Assembly (NCBI RefSeq): GCF_015644725.1
Contig: NZ_CP064795.1
Location: 3,346,501 to 3,410,500 of the forward strand
Direction: 5' to 3'
Length of the DNA stretch: 64,000 bases
Source of the DNA: Salinimonas marina
GTDB taxonomy: Bacteria > Pseudomonadota > Gammaproteobacteria > Enterobacterales > Alteromonadaceae
Below the pieces are notes generated by a model. It did not search any database. It had not been told where the DNA came from and was given only the letters and a program-made list of their open reading frames with translations. Of the stretch, positions 37,536 through 48,754 are shown in pieces (position 1 is the stretch's first letter; each line of letters starts with the position of its first letter). The translations under genes and the position numbers were made by a program.

Positions 37536-38381
37536 ATGATGCATAAAAAAAACCGGGCTTTTCTGAAGTGGGCCGGGGGTAAGTACAGTCTGGTAGAGCA
37601 CATCAATGCCAAGTTACCACAGGCCAACAAGCTCATTGAGCCGTTTGTGGGCGCTGGCTCAGTGTTTTTAAATACCGATTTTAAACATTACCTGCTCAAC
37701 GATATCAATCCTGACCTGATTAATTTGTATAATCTGCTTAAGGCTCAGCCGGAAGCGGTGATTCATGATACCCGTCAGTTTTTTACGCCGGAATATAATC
37801 AGGAAAACCAATACTACGCACTTCGCGAAGAGTTCAATGGCACCAGTGATGAGTATTATCGGGCTATCCTGTTTGTGTATTTGAATCGCCACGGCTATAA
37901 CGGTTTGTGTCGCTATAGTTTGGGGGGAAAATTCAATGTGCCATTCGGGCGCTACAAAAAGCCGTATTTTCCTGCTGCCGAAATGCATCACTTTGCCGAA
38001 AAGGCACAGCGTGCCACCTTTACCTGTTTGTCGTTCGAAAAGGTGTTTAGCCGTGCGCGTAAGGGCAATGTCATTTATTGCGATCCACCCTATGCGCCTA
38101 TCAGCAAAACCGCAGCATTTACCAGTTATTCAGCGCGAAGCTTTGGTATGGAAGCACAAAGTACGCTGGCCACTCTCGCCACGCAGACCTCCCGTAATCG
38201 GGGGATTCCGGTACTGATATCAAATCACGATTTGCCGGCTATACGTCAACTGTATGGGCACGCTGCGTTTACCGAACTTACGGTGAAGCGCTCTATTAGT
38301 CAAAAAGGCAATATGCGTAAGCCCGTGGCTGAAATACTGGCGTATTTTGCCCCCAATGAATTACCGATAAAGCGGGGTTAG
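37536..38381 (+). CDS. dam: DNA adenine methyltransferase Dam
   Basis: This 281-residue enzyme methylates adenine in GATC and guides mismatch repair and replication timing. FLKWAGGKYSLVEHI is the AdoMet motif near the N-terminus, and DPPYAPIS is the catalytic DPPY motif. NRHGYNGLCRYS and SNHDL are family segments. Position after aroK-aroB-damX supports Dam rather than a restriction-modification enzyme. Its stop lies inside a 9-base tandem repeat. Confidence 0.96.
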   Translation: MMHKKNRAFLKWAGGKYSLVEHINAKLPQANKLIEPFVGAGSVFLNTDFKHYLLNDINPDLINLYNLLKAQPEAVIHDTRQFFTPEYNQENQYYALREEFNGTSDEYYRAILFVYLNRHGYNGLCRYSLGGKFNVPFGRYKKPYFPAAEMHHFAEKAQRATFTCLSFEKVFSRARKGNVIYCDPPYAPISKTAAFTSYSARSFGMEAQSTLATLATQTSRNRGIPVLISNHDLPAIRQLYGHAAFTELTVKRSISQKGNMRKPVAEILAYFAPNELPIKRG

Positions 38382-38407
38382 CGGGGTTAGCGGGGTTAGC
38401 GGGTAAT
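38372..38407. repeat. 9-base tandem repeat spanning the ends of dam and a convergent gene
   Basis: GCGGGGTTA occurs three times in a row (38372-38398), followed by an imperfect GCGGGTAAT. The dam stop (TAG) and the stop of the minus-strand gene (TAA) both come from repeat units, so either gene's end depends on this tract. Confidence 0.9.
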
Positions 38408-38593
38408 GTAAGTGACCAATAGCATCAGTGCGATCACAAATACCACCACGAAGACTACGCCTACCACCACATAGGGCAAAATAGAGGTTTGGCCGAAGTC
38501 ACGCTGGTAGTTTTGCTGGCTTTGCACACCAAATGCACTTGCCAACACGCTCATAATGACCGACCACCAGGAGGTTGCCGAGCGAAGATGCAT
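38396..38593 (-). CDS. DUF2970 small membrane protein
   Basis: This 65-residue protein has the pattern of DUF2970: a short N-terminal part with SVLASAFGVQSQQNYQRDF, then one membrane helix (about 40-62). Function unknown. Its ATG directly follows the stop of the gene upstream (TAAATG), so the two form an operon. Its stop lies in the tandem repeat. Confidence 0.75.
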   Translation of the reverse strand: MHLRSATSWWSVIMSVLASAFGVQSQQNYQRDFGQTSILPYVVVGVVFVVVFVIALMLLVTYITR

Positions 38594-38890
38594 TTACTGG
38601 CCTGCCGAAAAGCGGTTGTCATTTCCCCCGCCATCCAGTAATTCCAGCAAATCAAAAAAGTGGAACTGGTAGGAACGCGAATGCCCCGCGACCCAGTCAT
38701 GCCAGTTAACAGAAGCATTTTGCAGGCAATCAGGCAAAGAATCGGATAACGAAGTGACCATGCTGGCAGCTTCAGTCTCAGATAAACACTGAGGCTGTTG
38801 TTGTGGTATCACTACCCACGCCATCGCCCATACCGCAGTCAATACAAACGCAGCACTGGACAAATTTTTGAGGTGGGTTTTGATTCGCAT
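38594..38890 (-). CDS. Hypothetical protein with N-terminal membrane segment
   Basis: A 98-residue protein (two residues longer if the ATG at 38896 is used) has a hydrophobic N-terminal helix (SAAFVLTAVWAMAWVV) that is either a signal or an anchor. Two Cys residues lie in the region outside. No family is recognised. It is preceded by a good promoter and joined to the DUF2970 gene. Confidence 0.6.
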   Translation of the reverse strand: MRIKTHLKNLSSAAFVLTAVWAMAWVVIPQQQPQCLSETEAASMVTSLSDSLPDCLQNASVNWHDWVAGHSRSYQFHFFDLLELLDGGGNDNRFSAGQ

Positions 38891-38920
38891 GAACATTAAA
38901 TTTGATTACATTTTGTACTC

Positions 38921-38948
38921 ATTATAATACGCCCGGTGCTCAGTACAA
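38921..38948 (-). promoter_or_regulatory. Promoter of the DUF2970 gene pair
   Basis: On the minus strand TTGTAC and a perfect TATAAT are 16 bases apart, about 30 bases upstream of the start codon. Confidence 0.65.
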
Positions 38949-39040
38949 GTGTTTATTGGTACTGTTTTATCCTGCCGACCAACCGGGGCATAACGTGCTC
39001 CCGGCTAGTGGCGATCGCCAGGTCCCTTACCTGGCGTAAC

Positions 39041-39772
39041 TTACAACTGGATATCAACGCTGTAGCTTACCGTAAACTTAAGATCATCGTTGGTGTACGC
39101 CGTTGCGGCAGCCGGTTCTGAGCCGTCCATATCCGTGCCGCTCACTGCCAGCGTAAAACCTTGCTGGCTAAGGGACAACGCCCAGTCATTGTAACTTTCT
39201 GTCAGGCCGTTAAAGGCTTCGGCAAAATCGCCCTGGTGATGGCCGGCGTGCAGCGCCACTTCGGTGCCCGGGCGCAACTCAATCGCGTAATCCAGTGAGA
39301 CATAGGTGGACCCGCCAAAGCCAAAATCCTGTCCGGGGGCTTCATCGGCTTCGGTATGTGCCAGTACATAAACGGTGGCGCTGGCGCCGGCATACCCCAC
39401 ACTGGCGTAGACTTCAGCAAAATCAAACTCAGCCTCGGTATCATAATTATAATATAAATAGCCGATGTCGTAGCTCACCTCCCGGGCCTGGCCGCTAAAG
39501 CCAAAATATAAATCGTGTTCGTACGAATACACATCATCCGCGGCAAACTGCACATTCGATACCCAGGTCCCCGCATAAAACCCGCTATCGTGCGCATAAT
39601 CTAAACCGCCCTGCACCGCGGCTTCATTGGTGGTCTGGGTCAGCCCCCGCCAAATATAATTATTGGTGACACTGGCATTGGCGGTAACCTCCGCCACACT
39701 GTGAGCGGAAAAACCCAGGCTGCTCACAGCAACCGCAACAAAGGTAACTCGGTGTAAAAATGTGGTTTTCAT
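39041..39772 (-). CDS. TorF-family outer-membrane protein (TIGR02001)
   Basis: This 243-residue protein starts at the ATG at 39772, with a signal peptide ending SVAEV. The mature part is an alternating beta pattern rich in Tyr/Gly/Asp, and NYIWRGLTQT with the FAEVYASVGYAG pattern is typical of the TIGR02001 group. It is probably a small outer-membrane barrel; its substrate is unknown. A GC-rich hairpin (CGCCAGG/CCTGGCG, about 39016-39036) follows the stop but has no T-run. Confidence 0.72.
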   Translation of the reverse strand: MKTTFLHRVTFVAVAVSSLGFSAHSVAEVTANASVTNNYIWRGLTQTTNEAAVQGGLDYAHDSGFYAGTWVSNVQFAADDVYSYEHDLYFGFSGQAREVSYDIGYLYYNYDTEAEFDFAEVYASVGYAGASATVYVLAHTEADEAPGQDFGFGGSTYVSLDYAIELRPGTEVALHAGHHQGDFAEAFNGLTESYNDWALSLSQQGFTLAVSGTDMDGSEPAAATAYTNDDLKFTVSYSVDIQL

Positions 39773-40178
39773 TGTGTATAGCCCCTGCATAGCATAATTA
39801 ATGGTGTAAGAATCTGAGTGCACATTGCATAACCGGTAACGCAAAAGCGGGGCCTGACTGAGACTGACCGGAAAAAACCATAAAAAATAATTATAAGAAT
39901 CTGTTTTTTAAATGTTTTATTAAAAATGAACCATTGCAATGCCCAAGCATCAGATACCGATACTCATAGTGTCTTGCACAATCAGCAGGCAGTTTCACTA
40001 AGACAGTGCAGCGACTCCCTTCCATCTGGGCGGTTTTTTCCTCGAGGGTAAATTTACCGCTAAGCAGGCAGCCATAGCAGCGCATTCAGACCCTTTTTCA
40101 GGTATGCTGAGTAATCTCAAAAGCGCTCTCGACACCCGGTGTGGGGGCATGATTATTGTTAAATTTCAGGAATGCGTT
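39773..40178. other. Intergenic region between torF-like gene and rpe
   Basis: About 400 bases without a convincing gene. A 64-codon minus-strand frame at 39891-40085 shows no family resemblance and no ribosome site that I can see. Promoters of the two divergent genes should lie here, but no strong -35/-10 pair stands out. Confidence 0.5.
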
Positions 40179-40850
40179 ATGTCAGAATTTTTAATTGCGC
40201 CGTCTATTTTATCGGCCAATTTTGCCCGCCTGGGCGAAGAAGTAGATGCGGTACTTGAAGCCGGAGCTGATATTGTTCATTTTGATGTGATGGACAACCA
40301 TTATGTGCCCAACCTGACGATTGGCCCTATGGTGTGCAAAGCCCTGCGCCAGCATGGCGTCACCGCTCCCATCGACGTGCACCTGATGGTGAAACCCGTA
40401 GACGCCATGATCAATCAGTTTGCCGAAGCCGGGGCCAGCTACATCAGCTTTCATCCAGAAGCTTCAGAGCATATCGACCGCTCGTTGCAGCTTATTATTG
40501 ATGCGGGTTGCAAGCCTGGCCTGGTGTTTAATCCGGCCACCCCACTGCATTACCTGGATCATGTTATGGACAAGCTGCATCATATTCTGGTGATGTCGGT
40601 AAACCCAGGCTTTGGCGGGCAGCAGTTTCTGCCGTCAACCTATGATAAACTGCGCCAGGTACGCCAGCGCGTTGTCGAAAGTGGCAAAAATATCAGAATT
40701 GAAATTGACGGTGGCGTAAAAGTGGATAACATTCGTGCCGTTGCAGAAGCAGGTGCTGATATGTTTGTGGCCGGTTCTGCCATATTCAATGAGCCAGATT
40801 ATCAACACGTCATCAAGCAAATGCGCAATGAATTGCGTCAGGCCAGGTAG
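40179..40850 (+). CDS. rpe: Ribulose-phosphate 3-epimerase
   Basis: This 223-residue TIM barrel interconverts ribulose-5-P and xylulose-5-[50 protein letters not shown] and EIDGGV carry the metal and substrate residues. The ATG at 40179, after AGGA, gives the standard N-terminus; an upstream frame to 40104 is not family-like. In E. coli gph lies between rpe and trpS; here it is missing and trpS starts 40 bases on. Confidence 0.97.
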   Translation: MSEFLIAPSILSANFARLGEEVDAVLEAGADIVHFDVMDNHYVPNLTIGPMVCKALRQHGVTAPIDVHLMVKPVDAMINQFAEAGASYISFHPEASEHIDRSLQLIIDAGCKPGLVFNPATPLHYLDHVMDKLHHILVMSVNPGFGGQQFLPSTYDKLRQVRQRVVESGKNIRIEIDGGVKVDNIRAVAEAGADMFVAGSAIFNEPDYQHVIKQMRNELRQAR

Positions 40851-40890
40851 TAGTTCGTCTAATTGTAGTTAAGGATTTTGGGTAAGCATC

Positions 40891-41898
40891 ATGAGTAACA
40901 AACCTATTGTGTTAAGTGGCTGTCAGCCGTCGGGACAGTTAACCATCGGAAATTACATGGGCGCACTGAAGCAGTGGGTTTCGATGCAGGATGACTACGA
41001 CTGTCTGTATATGCTGGTTGATTTGCATGCCATTACCGTTCGCCAGGACCCGAAGAGTCTGTATGACGCGTGTCTGGACGGCCTGGCGTTGTACCTTGCC
41101 TGTGGCATCGACCCGGATAAAAGCACCCTGTTTGTGCAATCCCATGTGCCCGAGCATGCGCAACTGTCATGGGTACTGAACTGCTATGCACAGATGGGTG
41201 AGCTTAACCGCATGACCCAGTTCAAAGATAAAGCGACCAAAAACGAAAACAACATTAATGTGGGGCTGTATGCTTATCCGGTGTTGCAGGCCGCCGATAT
41301 CCTGGCTTACCAGGCAGATAAAGTGCCTGTAGGCGAAGATCAAAAACAACATCTTGAGCTTACCCGCGATATCGCCACCCGCTTTAACAACCTGTATGGC
41401 GATGTGTTCAAATTGCCCGACCCGTACATTCCTGAATTTGGTGCGCGGATCATGAGTCTGCAGGAGCCTGAGCGCAAAATGTCAAAGTCGGACACCAATC
41501 CTAATAACTTTATTGGGTTACTGGAAGATCCGAAAAAGCTGACGAAAAAGATCAAGCGAGCAGTTACAGACTCAGACGAACAGGCCCGCATTTATTTTGA
41601 TCCGCAGGAAAAGCCCGGCGTTTCAAATCTGTTAAGTTTATTGTCGCTGGCAACAGGCACCTCTATTGATGCGTTAGTACCGGCCTACGAAGATAAAATG
41701 TACGGTCATTTGAAGGGGGATGTGGCAGAGGCTGTCGTGGCACTGGTGGAACCTATCCAGGCCCGTTATGAAACCTTGCGCCACGATCGCGCTTACCTGG
41801 ACGAGGTTATGAAACACGGCGCTGAAAAAGCGTCGGCCCGCGCCAGTAAGACATTGCAAAAGGTCTACGAAACCATTGGATTCATTGCCAGGCCTTAA
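40891..41898 (+). CDS. trpS: Tryptophanyl-tRNA synthetase
   Basis: This 335-residue class I synthetase charges tRNA-Trp. The HIGH-like motif is TIGNYMGAL after GCQPSGQL, and the KMSKS motif is intact (RKMSKSD). Length is typical. pabA starts 5 bases after its stop. Confidence 0.97.
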   Translation: MSNKPIVLSGCQPSGQLTIGNYMGALKQWVSMQDDYDCLYMLVDLHAITVRQDPKSLYDACLDGLALYLACGIDPDKSTLFVQSHVPEHAQLSWVLNCYAQMGELNRMTQFKDKATKNENNINVGLYAYPVLQAADILAYQADKVPVGEDQKQHLELTRDIATRFNNLYGDVFKLPDPYIPEFGARIMSLQEPERKMSKSDTNPNNFIGLLEDPKKLTKKIKRAVTDSDEQARIYFDPQEKPGVSNLLSLLSLATGTSIDALVPAYEDKMYGHLKGDVAEAVVALVEPIQARYETLRHDRAYLDEVMKHGAEKASARASKTLQKVYETIGFIARP

Positions 41899-41903
41899 CC
41901 TTC

Positions 41904-42491
41904 GTGCTGCTGTTAATCGACAATTTTGATTCATTTACCCACAACCTTGCCCGCTACTTCACTGAGCTGGGCGAGGACGTTCATGTGGTGCGTAATAATG
42001 AGCTCAGTCTGGCCGATATTGATACCCTGGCGCCGGACAGAATTGTTATTTCACCGGGGCCCTGTACTCCGGATGAATCGGGCATAAGCCTGGCGGCCAT
42101 TAAGCATGTGGCCGGGCGTATTCCGCTGTTGGGAGTCTGCCTGGGCCACCAGGCCATTGGGCAGGTTTTCGGGGCCACCGTCGCCGGCGCGCGCCAGATT
42201 CGGCATGGCAAGGTATCGTCGTTACAGCATAATCACAGCGGTTTATTTGTGAATTTACCGGCTCCCTTTAATGCTACCCGCTATCATTCATTGGTAATTG
42301 CACCGGCCACCCTGCCTGCCGACTTTGAGGTGGACGCCTGGTACGAAGAGGCCGATGGCTATCGCGAGATAATGGCCATTTCGCATAAACAGTGGCCGGT
42401 ATGGGGCTTACAGTTTCACCCGGAGTCGCTGCTTACCGAACACGGCCATAAGATGCTGCAAAACTTTTTAAACGTTAGCTTTAAACTTTAG
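41904..42491 (+). CDS. pabA: Glutamine amidotransferase, aminodeoxychorismate synthase component 2
   Basis: This 195-residue class I amidotransferase supplies ammonia to PabB for 4-aminobenzoate (folate) synthesis. The nucleophile is in [11 protein letters not shown], and the His/Glu pair is in LQFHPES. It starts with GTG at 41904, since [15 protein letters not shown] is the family N-terminus. It may also serve anthranilate synthase (TrpG). Nearness to argD is a conserved pattern (pabA-argD in E. coli). Confidence 0.93.
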   Translation: MLLLIDNFDSFTHNLARYFTELGEDVHVVRNNELSLADIDTLAPDRIVISPGPCTPDESGISLAAIKHVAGRIPLLGVCLGHQAIGQVFGATVAGARQIRHGKVSSLQHNHSGLFVNLPAPFNATRYHSLVIAPATLPADFEVDAWYEEADGYREIMAISHKQWPVWGLQFHPESLLTEHGHKMLQNFLNVSFKL

Positions 42492-42713
42492 CTAAACCCT
42501 GACCACTTTTTGTTAAAGAAATACGCTAACAGCCGATACTAATAAGACCTTTAGTATAGTTAACCGGGTTTTAGCAATGCTCAGCGCTTACGCTGTTAAT
42601 ACCACAGCCAGACTGGATTACAGAGCTACCAATAATATTGTGCTTATGGATAATACCGCCCCCGCCCAACCCTGGATGAGCGTTTTGCTAATTTACTGAT
42701 ATGCCCGTTAAGA

Positions 42714-43808
42714 GTGGCAGCCATGCTGGGCAAGCGCAGTCCCGGCGAAGTCACCTTTGCCGAATCAGAGCAAAGTTTTGCCCGCCGCCGCTTGTTGCAT
42801 GTTGAAAAGATTGCTATCGAGAACAAACGTTTGGAAAGTCTGAACAAGGCCTCGTTTGTCGACTATATCAGCCATGAACTCCATGCGCTGATTTTGCAGG
42901 ATATTGCCGACCAGGCTCAGCATCCGCATCGGTTGTTTGCTAATACCCTGAACTTTTCAGACGACGTGCCGGTGATGCTGGATATTTTATCCACCCAAGC
43001 GGCCTCAGTATCCCGGCTGGAGCCCAGTGTGGCCTCAATGCCCTGGCTTTATGAAGAGCTGATGCAGATCGTCAATAGCCAAAGGTTCAGACGCAAAGAC
43101 GCCCGCGGCCGGGTCATTCCGGTTGAGAATCTGCGTACCGCGTTGAGCTTTATTGGCATCGGCAATCTGCGGCTCCTGCTGCCTTCGCTATTGCTAAAAC
43201 GTACGATGCCACAAATCACCGACCCTTTTCCGCAAATTAAGGTCAAGCTTACCCAATACGCCACAGCGACCGGTCTTAGCGCCCGCACCCTGGCGCCTCA
43301 TTACCAGGCCGAGCCTTTTGCCGCCTACTTGATGGGCATGCTGGCAAGCCTGGGCCAGTGTTGTGTCACCCGGCTGTATTTTAAAACCTTTGAAACTATG
43401 CACCGGCATCAGCTTGAGCAGGCTCAGCAACTGCGCCAGCGTGATGTCCATGAAGCATTGCAACAACTCACCCCTTCTGCCAACTACCTTATCGCCCTAC
43501 AGGACGAATTTGCTAACAAACTTACCGCCGATCTGTTTGCCGACATGCCGTTTAAACGGCTGCCCGCTGAGGCTATTATCGGCGCGGTGCACCCCGCCCA
43601 TCATGCCGGGTCGTTATCGTATTCAGCGCTATTGAAAGCAGCGCGCTGCTATGCCCGGGTAAAAATGCTGCATCAGTCAAAAGCGGCGGACAAATCTGAA
43701 ATTAAACAGCTTATCCGTCAGCAGGCCTTTGTGCCGGGTGCCTTAGAAGCATTAAAACGCGTCGATATCTTTACTCTGCCGTTTGCCGAAGAGCGCGATA
43801 TCCAGTAA
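42714..43808 (+). CDS. HDOD-domain protein, start uncertain
   Basis: This protein of about 364 residues has an HDOD-like helical core (about 75-290), with LRTALSFIGIGNLRLLLPSLLL as the clearest segment. HDOD proteins act in signalling and regulation without known catalysis. The annotated start (GTG 42714 or ATG 42723) seems too late: coding-like sequence in this frame reaches back to 42654 (LDERFANLLICPLRVAAM). An ATG at 42646 in another frame (MDNTAPAQP) would join it if one C were added at 42670-42672. So the true gene may be about 23 residues longer. Confidence 0.7.
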   Translation: MAAMLGKRSPGEVTFAESEQSFARRRLLHVEKIAIENKRLESLNKASFVDYISHELHALILQDIADQAQHPHRLFANTLNFSDDVPVMLDILSTQAASVSRLEPSVASMPWLYEELMQIVNSQRFRRKDARGRVIPVENLRTALSFIGIGNLRLLLPSLLLKRTMPQITDPFPQIKVKLTQYATATGLSARTLAPHYQAEPFAAYLMGMLASLGQCCVTRLYFKTFETMHRHQLEQAQQLRQRDVHEALQQLTPSANYLIALQDEFANKLTADLFADMPFKRLPAEAIIGAVHPAHHAGSLSYSALLKAARCYARVKMLHQSKAADKSEIKQLIRQQAFVPGALEALKRVDIFTLPFAEERDIQ

Positions 43809-45312
<1,504 letters not shown>

Positions 45313-45337
45313 AACTGCGCTTAACGGATCTGAGAAT

Positions 45338-46372
45338 ATGAATATTATTCGCCCTATCAGGCAAAGCGATTACGCGTCGCTGTACGATATCGCGGTAGAG
45401 TCAGGTATTGGCTTTACTTCATTGCCAGTGAACGAAGGCTTGCTGAAGAAAAAGATTCAGCGTGCTGAAGAGGGATTCCATAGTCAGGTTACCAAGCCTG
45501 GCTGTGAATCGTATCTGTTTGTAATGGAAGATCCCCAGTCGGGTGAAGTAGTGGGCACCAGCGGTATCGAAGCTGCCGTGGGGCTGGATGATGCTTTTTA
45601 TCATTATCATATGGGCAAAGTTGTCCATGCGTCACGGGAGCTGAATATTCACAATACGGTGGATATTCTGACATTCTGCAACGACTACACCGGCGTTACC
45701 GAAATATGCACGCTATTTTTACGCGAGCAGGCCCGCGGTGGAATCAACGGGCGGTTTTTATCAAAGGTGCGCTTTTTGTTCATGATGGAGCATCGCGAAC
45801 GATTTTCCGAGACCATTATTGCTGAAATGCGCGGCGTTAGTGATGAAGAAGGCAGCTCCCCATTCTGGGAATGGCTTGAGGAACATTTTTTCTCAATGGA
45901 CTTCCCCACTGCCGATTACCTGACCGGCATTGGCAATAAGGTGTTCATCGCCGAGCTTATGCCTAAATATCCTATTTATGTTAATTTGCTCAGCAAAGAA
46001 GCTCAGGCAGTAATTGGTCAGGTCCACACCAAAACCAGACCGGCTCTACAGCTACTCCAGGAAGAGGGCTTCAGCTGTCGTGGTTACGTCGATATCTTTG
46101 ATGCCGGCCCCACGGTCGAAGCGAATTTGAGTCACATTCGTACCGCCCTGGCCAGCCGTAAGCTGCCAGTGGTCATTGACGACCAAACCGCGGCTCAGGG
46201 ACAAAGCCATTACATTATCAATACCTCAGTAGACAATTTCAGAGCGGTGGCCACCGAGATGGCCGTCAGCGAAGAACAGCAGGTAGCGGTGGTATCGCGC
46301 CAGGCTGCAGCCGCACTTGAAATCTCCGTGGGAGACTCGATTCGCTTTGCTCCCGTCAATTACCGAGACTAA
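45338..46372 (+). CDS. astA: Arginine N-succinyltransferase
   Basis: This 344-residue enzyme starts arginine breakdown by succinylating it with succinyl-CoA. The N-terminus [17 protein letters not shown] and the [17 protein letters not shown] segment are family features. The ATG at 45338 gives the standard start; the frame is open from 45299. It lies 25 bases after argD/astC and 14 bases before astD. Confidence 0.95.
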   Translation: MNIIRPIRQSDYASLYDIAVESGIGFTSLPVNEGLLKKKIQRAEEGFHSQVTKPGCESYLFVMEDPQSGEVVGTSGIEAAVGLDDAFYHYHMGKVVHASRELNIHNTVDILTFCNDYTGVTEICTLFLREQARGGINGRFLSKVRFLFMMEHRERFSETIIAEMRGVSDEEGSSPFWEWLEEHFFSMDFPTADYLTGIGNKVFIAELMPKYPIYVNLLSKEAQAVIGQVHTKTRPALQLLQEEGFSCRGYVDIFDAGPTVEANLSHIRTALASRKLPVVIDDQTAAQGQSHYIINTSVDNFRAVATEMAVSEEQQVAVVSRQAAAALEISVGDSIRFAPVNYRD

Positions 46373-46386
46373 CAACAGGACCTATT

Positions 46387-47856
46387 ATGCAATCAACACA
46401 TTTTATTAATGGCGAGTGGGTCGCAGGCCAGGGCCACGATATTCGCTCAATTGATCCGGCTAAAAATGCCGTTATCTGGGAAGCTAAGTCAGCTTCCGCC
46501 GACCAGGTTGATGCCGCCATCAAGGCCGCCCGTCAGGCCAGTGTTCAATGGGCCGCAAAAACCGTGGATGAACGGCTGGACATCATCAAAGCCTTTGGCG
46601 CTCAGCTGGAACAAAATAAAGACGCGCTGGCCAAAGTCATGGCCAGAGAAACCGGTAAGCCAGAGTGGGAAACCGCAACTGAAGTGGGCGCGATGATTGG
46701 CAAAATCGGTATTTCCGAGCGCGCTTACCACGAACGTACCGGCACCGTGGAAAACCCGATGCCGGTTGGCAAAGCCATCATTCGCCACAAGCCCCATGGG
46801 GTAGTGGCGGTATTTGGTCCGTATAACTTTCCAGGGCACCTGCCTAACGGTCACATCGTGCCGGCGCTGCTGGCCGGCAACACGGTCATCTTTAAGCCCA
46901 GCGATCTGACCCCTATGGTGGCTCAGGAAACTGTTAAACTGTGGGAACAGGCCGGCTTGCCCGCTGGGGTACTGAACCTGGTGCAGGGTGAAGTAGAAAC
47001 CGGCAAGGCGCTGGCTTCTCACGCCGGTATCGACGGCTTGTTCTTTACCGGTAGCTCACGGACCGGTAAGTTATTGCATGAACAACATGCCGGGAACCCG
47101 GGCAAAATTCTGGCGCTGGAGATGGGTGGAAACAACCCGTTGCTGGTGCGCGAAGTAGAAGATACTGATGCGGCGGTCCATGACATCGTGCAATCAGCCT
47201 TTATTACTTCTGGTCAGCGCTGTACCTGTGCCCGTCGGGTGTTCATTCCGGCTACCGAACAGGGCGATGCCATTGTTAAGCGGCTGATTGAGGTGACCGG
47301 CAAGATTAAAGTCGATGACTACGATGCCCAGGATCAGCCATTCATGGGCGCCATGATCTCAGCGCAGGCCGCCAGTCAGATGGTCGCCGCCCAGCAACAG
47401 TTGGAAGATTCCGGTGCCAAAGTACTGTTGCGTCTGACCCAGCCCGATGAGGCCAAAGGCTTTGCCACCCCAGGTCTGATTGATGTTACCGAGATTGCCG
47501 ACACCATGCCGGATGAAGAACACTTCGGACCGATGGTAAAAATCATTCGCTATAGCGACTTTGATAAAGCGATTGAGCAGGCTAACAATACCAGCTTTGG
47601 TTTATCTGCTGGCTTACTCAGTGACAGTCAGCAAGACTGGGATTATTTCTTTGCCCGGATCCGTGCCGGTATTGTGAACTGGAACCGGCCGATTACCGGA
47701 GCCAGCAGTGCAGCCCCCTTCGGCGGCATCGGTGAAAGTGGTAACCATCGCGCCAGCGCCTATTACGCGGCCGATTATTGCGCTTACCCGGTGGCCTCGG
47801 TAGAACTGGAAAAAGTCACCCTGCCAGGCAAGTTAAGTCCTGGCCTGAGCATGTAA
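46387..47856 (+). CDS. astD: Succinylglutamate-semialdehyde dehydrogenase
   Basis: This 489-residue NAD+-dependent aldehyde dehydrogenase oxidises N-succinylglutamate semialdehyde. [12 protein letters not shown] contains the catalytic Glu, and [13 protein letters not shown] the catalytic Cys. [12 protein letters not shown] is the cofactor loop. Fourth step of the AST pathway; astB and astE are not in the window. Confidence 0.95.
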   Translation: MQSTHFINGEWVAGQGHDIRSIDPAKNAVIWEAKSASADQVDAAIKAARQASVQWAAKTVDERLDIIKAFGAQLEQNKDALAKVMARETGKPEWETATEVGAMIGKIGISERAYHERTGTVENPMPVGKAIIRHKPHGVVAVFGPYNFPGHLPNGHIVPALLAGNTVIFKPSDLTPMVAQETVKLWEQAGLPAGVLNLVQGEVETGKALASHAGIDGLFFTGSSRTGKLLHEQHAGNPGKILALEMGGNNPLLVREVEDTDAAVHDIVQSAFITSGQRCTCARRVFIPATEQGDAIVKRLIEVTGKIKVDDYDAQDQPFMGAMISAQAASQMVAAQQQLEDSGAKVLLRLTQPDEAKGFATPGLIDVTEIADTMPDEEHFGPMVKIIRYSDFDKAIEQANNTSFGLSAGLLSDSQQDWDYFFARIRAGIVNWNRPITGASSAAPFGGIGESGNHRASAYYAADYCAYPVASVELEKVTLPGKLSPGLSM

Positions 47857-47867
47857 GGAAAGTAGCT

Positions 47868-48674
47868 ATGCATTCTAATGTGGATACATTGTTTGAAAAT
47901 TTGTGGGAAAACTACGTCGACATCACGCCGTCTGCTTACAAAATTCATGAATTGCTGGCAGACAGTGAAAACGACTCGCATATTGTTAATGACCATGTGG
48001 CCTTTCGTACCTTTAATCTGCCTAAAACGTCGTTAGATAAGCTGGCTGCGCATTTTCTGGCGCTGGGCTACGAGGAAAAGGGCGATTACGACTTTGCCGC
48101 CAAAAAGCTGGATGCCAAGCATTTTGAGCACCCGGATGAAACCAAACCCAAAGTGTTTATCAGTGAGTTACGGGTTCAGGAGATGTCGGAGCCGGTGCAA
48201 AAAATTATTCATAAGCTGGTAGACCAAATGGATGGAGCCGCGGTTGAAAAAGAAGATTTTCTGTATTCGGGCGCCCACTGGTCATTGACCAAAGACGAGT
48301 ATGAAACCCTGCTGGAAGAGTCTGAATACGCCGCCTGGCTGGCAGCCTGGGGCTTTCGGGCCAATCATTTCACCGTCAGTGTCAACTTTCTGAATAAGAC
48401 TCAGGAGCTGGCTGACGTCAACACGATGTTGAAAGATGCAGGTTTCACCCTGAATACCTCAGGTGGCGAAATCAAAGGTGGTGAAGAGGTCTTTTTGGCG
48501 CAGTCTGCAACCATGGCCGATCATGGCTATGTGCAATTTGAATCTGAGTCGAAGCTGATCCCAAGCTGTTTTTATGAGTTTGCCCAGCGCTACAAAATGC
48601 CTGACGGTAAGTATTACCAGGGCTTTGTCGCTGCCTCTGCTGACAAAATTTTCGAAAGTACCAACAGCAAATAA
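47868..48674 (+). CDS. DUF1338 protein of the 2-oxoadipate dioxygenase/decarboxylase family
   Basis: This 268-residue protein belongs to DUF1338 (HglS/YdcJ group), which includes Fe(II)-dependent enzymes on 2-oxoacids. Candidate metal ligands are His43 in VNDHVAFRTF, the His in FRANHFTVSVNF and the Glu in YVQFESESK. The ATG at 47868 follows AAGGA; the frame is open further upstream. It directly follows astD, a pairing that recurs in gammaproteobacteria as far as I recall, which suggests a link to arginine breakdown. It is shorter than HglS itself. Confidence 0.8.
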   Translation: MHSNVDTLFENLWENYVDITPSAYKIHELLADSENDSHIVNDHVAFRTFNLPKTSLDKLAAHFLALGYEEKGDYDFAAKKLDAKHFEHPDETKPKVFISELRVQEMSEPVQKIIHKLVDQMDGAAVEKEDFLYSGAHWSLTKDEYETLLEESEYAAWLAAWGFRANHFTVSVNFLNKTQELADVNTMLKDAGFTLNTSGGEIKGGEEVFLAQSATMADHGYVQFESESKLIPSCFYEFAQRYKMPDGKYYQGFVAASADKIFESTNSK

Positions 48675-48694
48675 CCCGTTTCGGTTAAAGCGAT

Positions 48695-48734
48695 AAAAAA
48701 AGCGCATCGTGGTAACCCGCGATGCGCTTTTTTA
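48695..48734. terminator. Bidirectional rho-independent terminator
   Basis: AGCGCATCG (48701-48709) pairs with CGATGCGCT (48720-48728). Six or more A precede and six T follow. It separates the ast operon from the convergent chemoreceptor gene. Confidence 0.92.
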
Positions 48735-48754
48735 TTGTCTGTGACCGGGTTTAT

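Noticed and set aside
39891..40085. 64-codon minus-strand frame between the torF-like gene and rpe
   Set aside because: No ribosome site, no recognisable motif and no partner; kept only as a remark in the intergenic entry.
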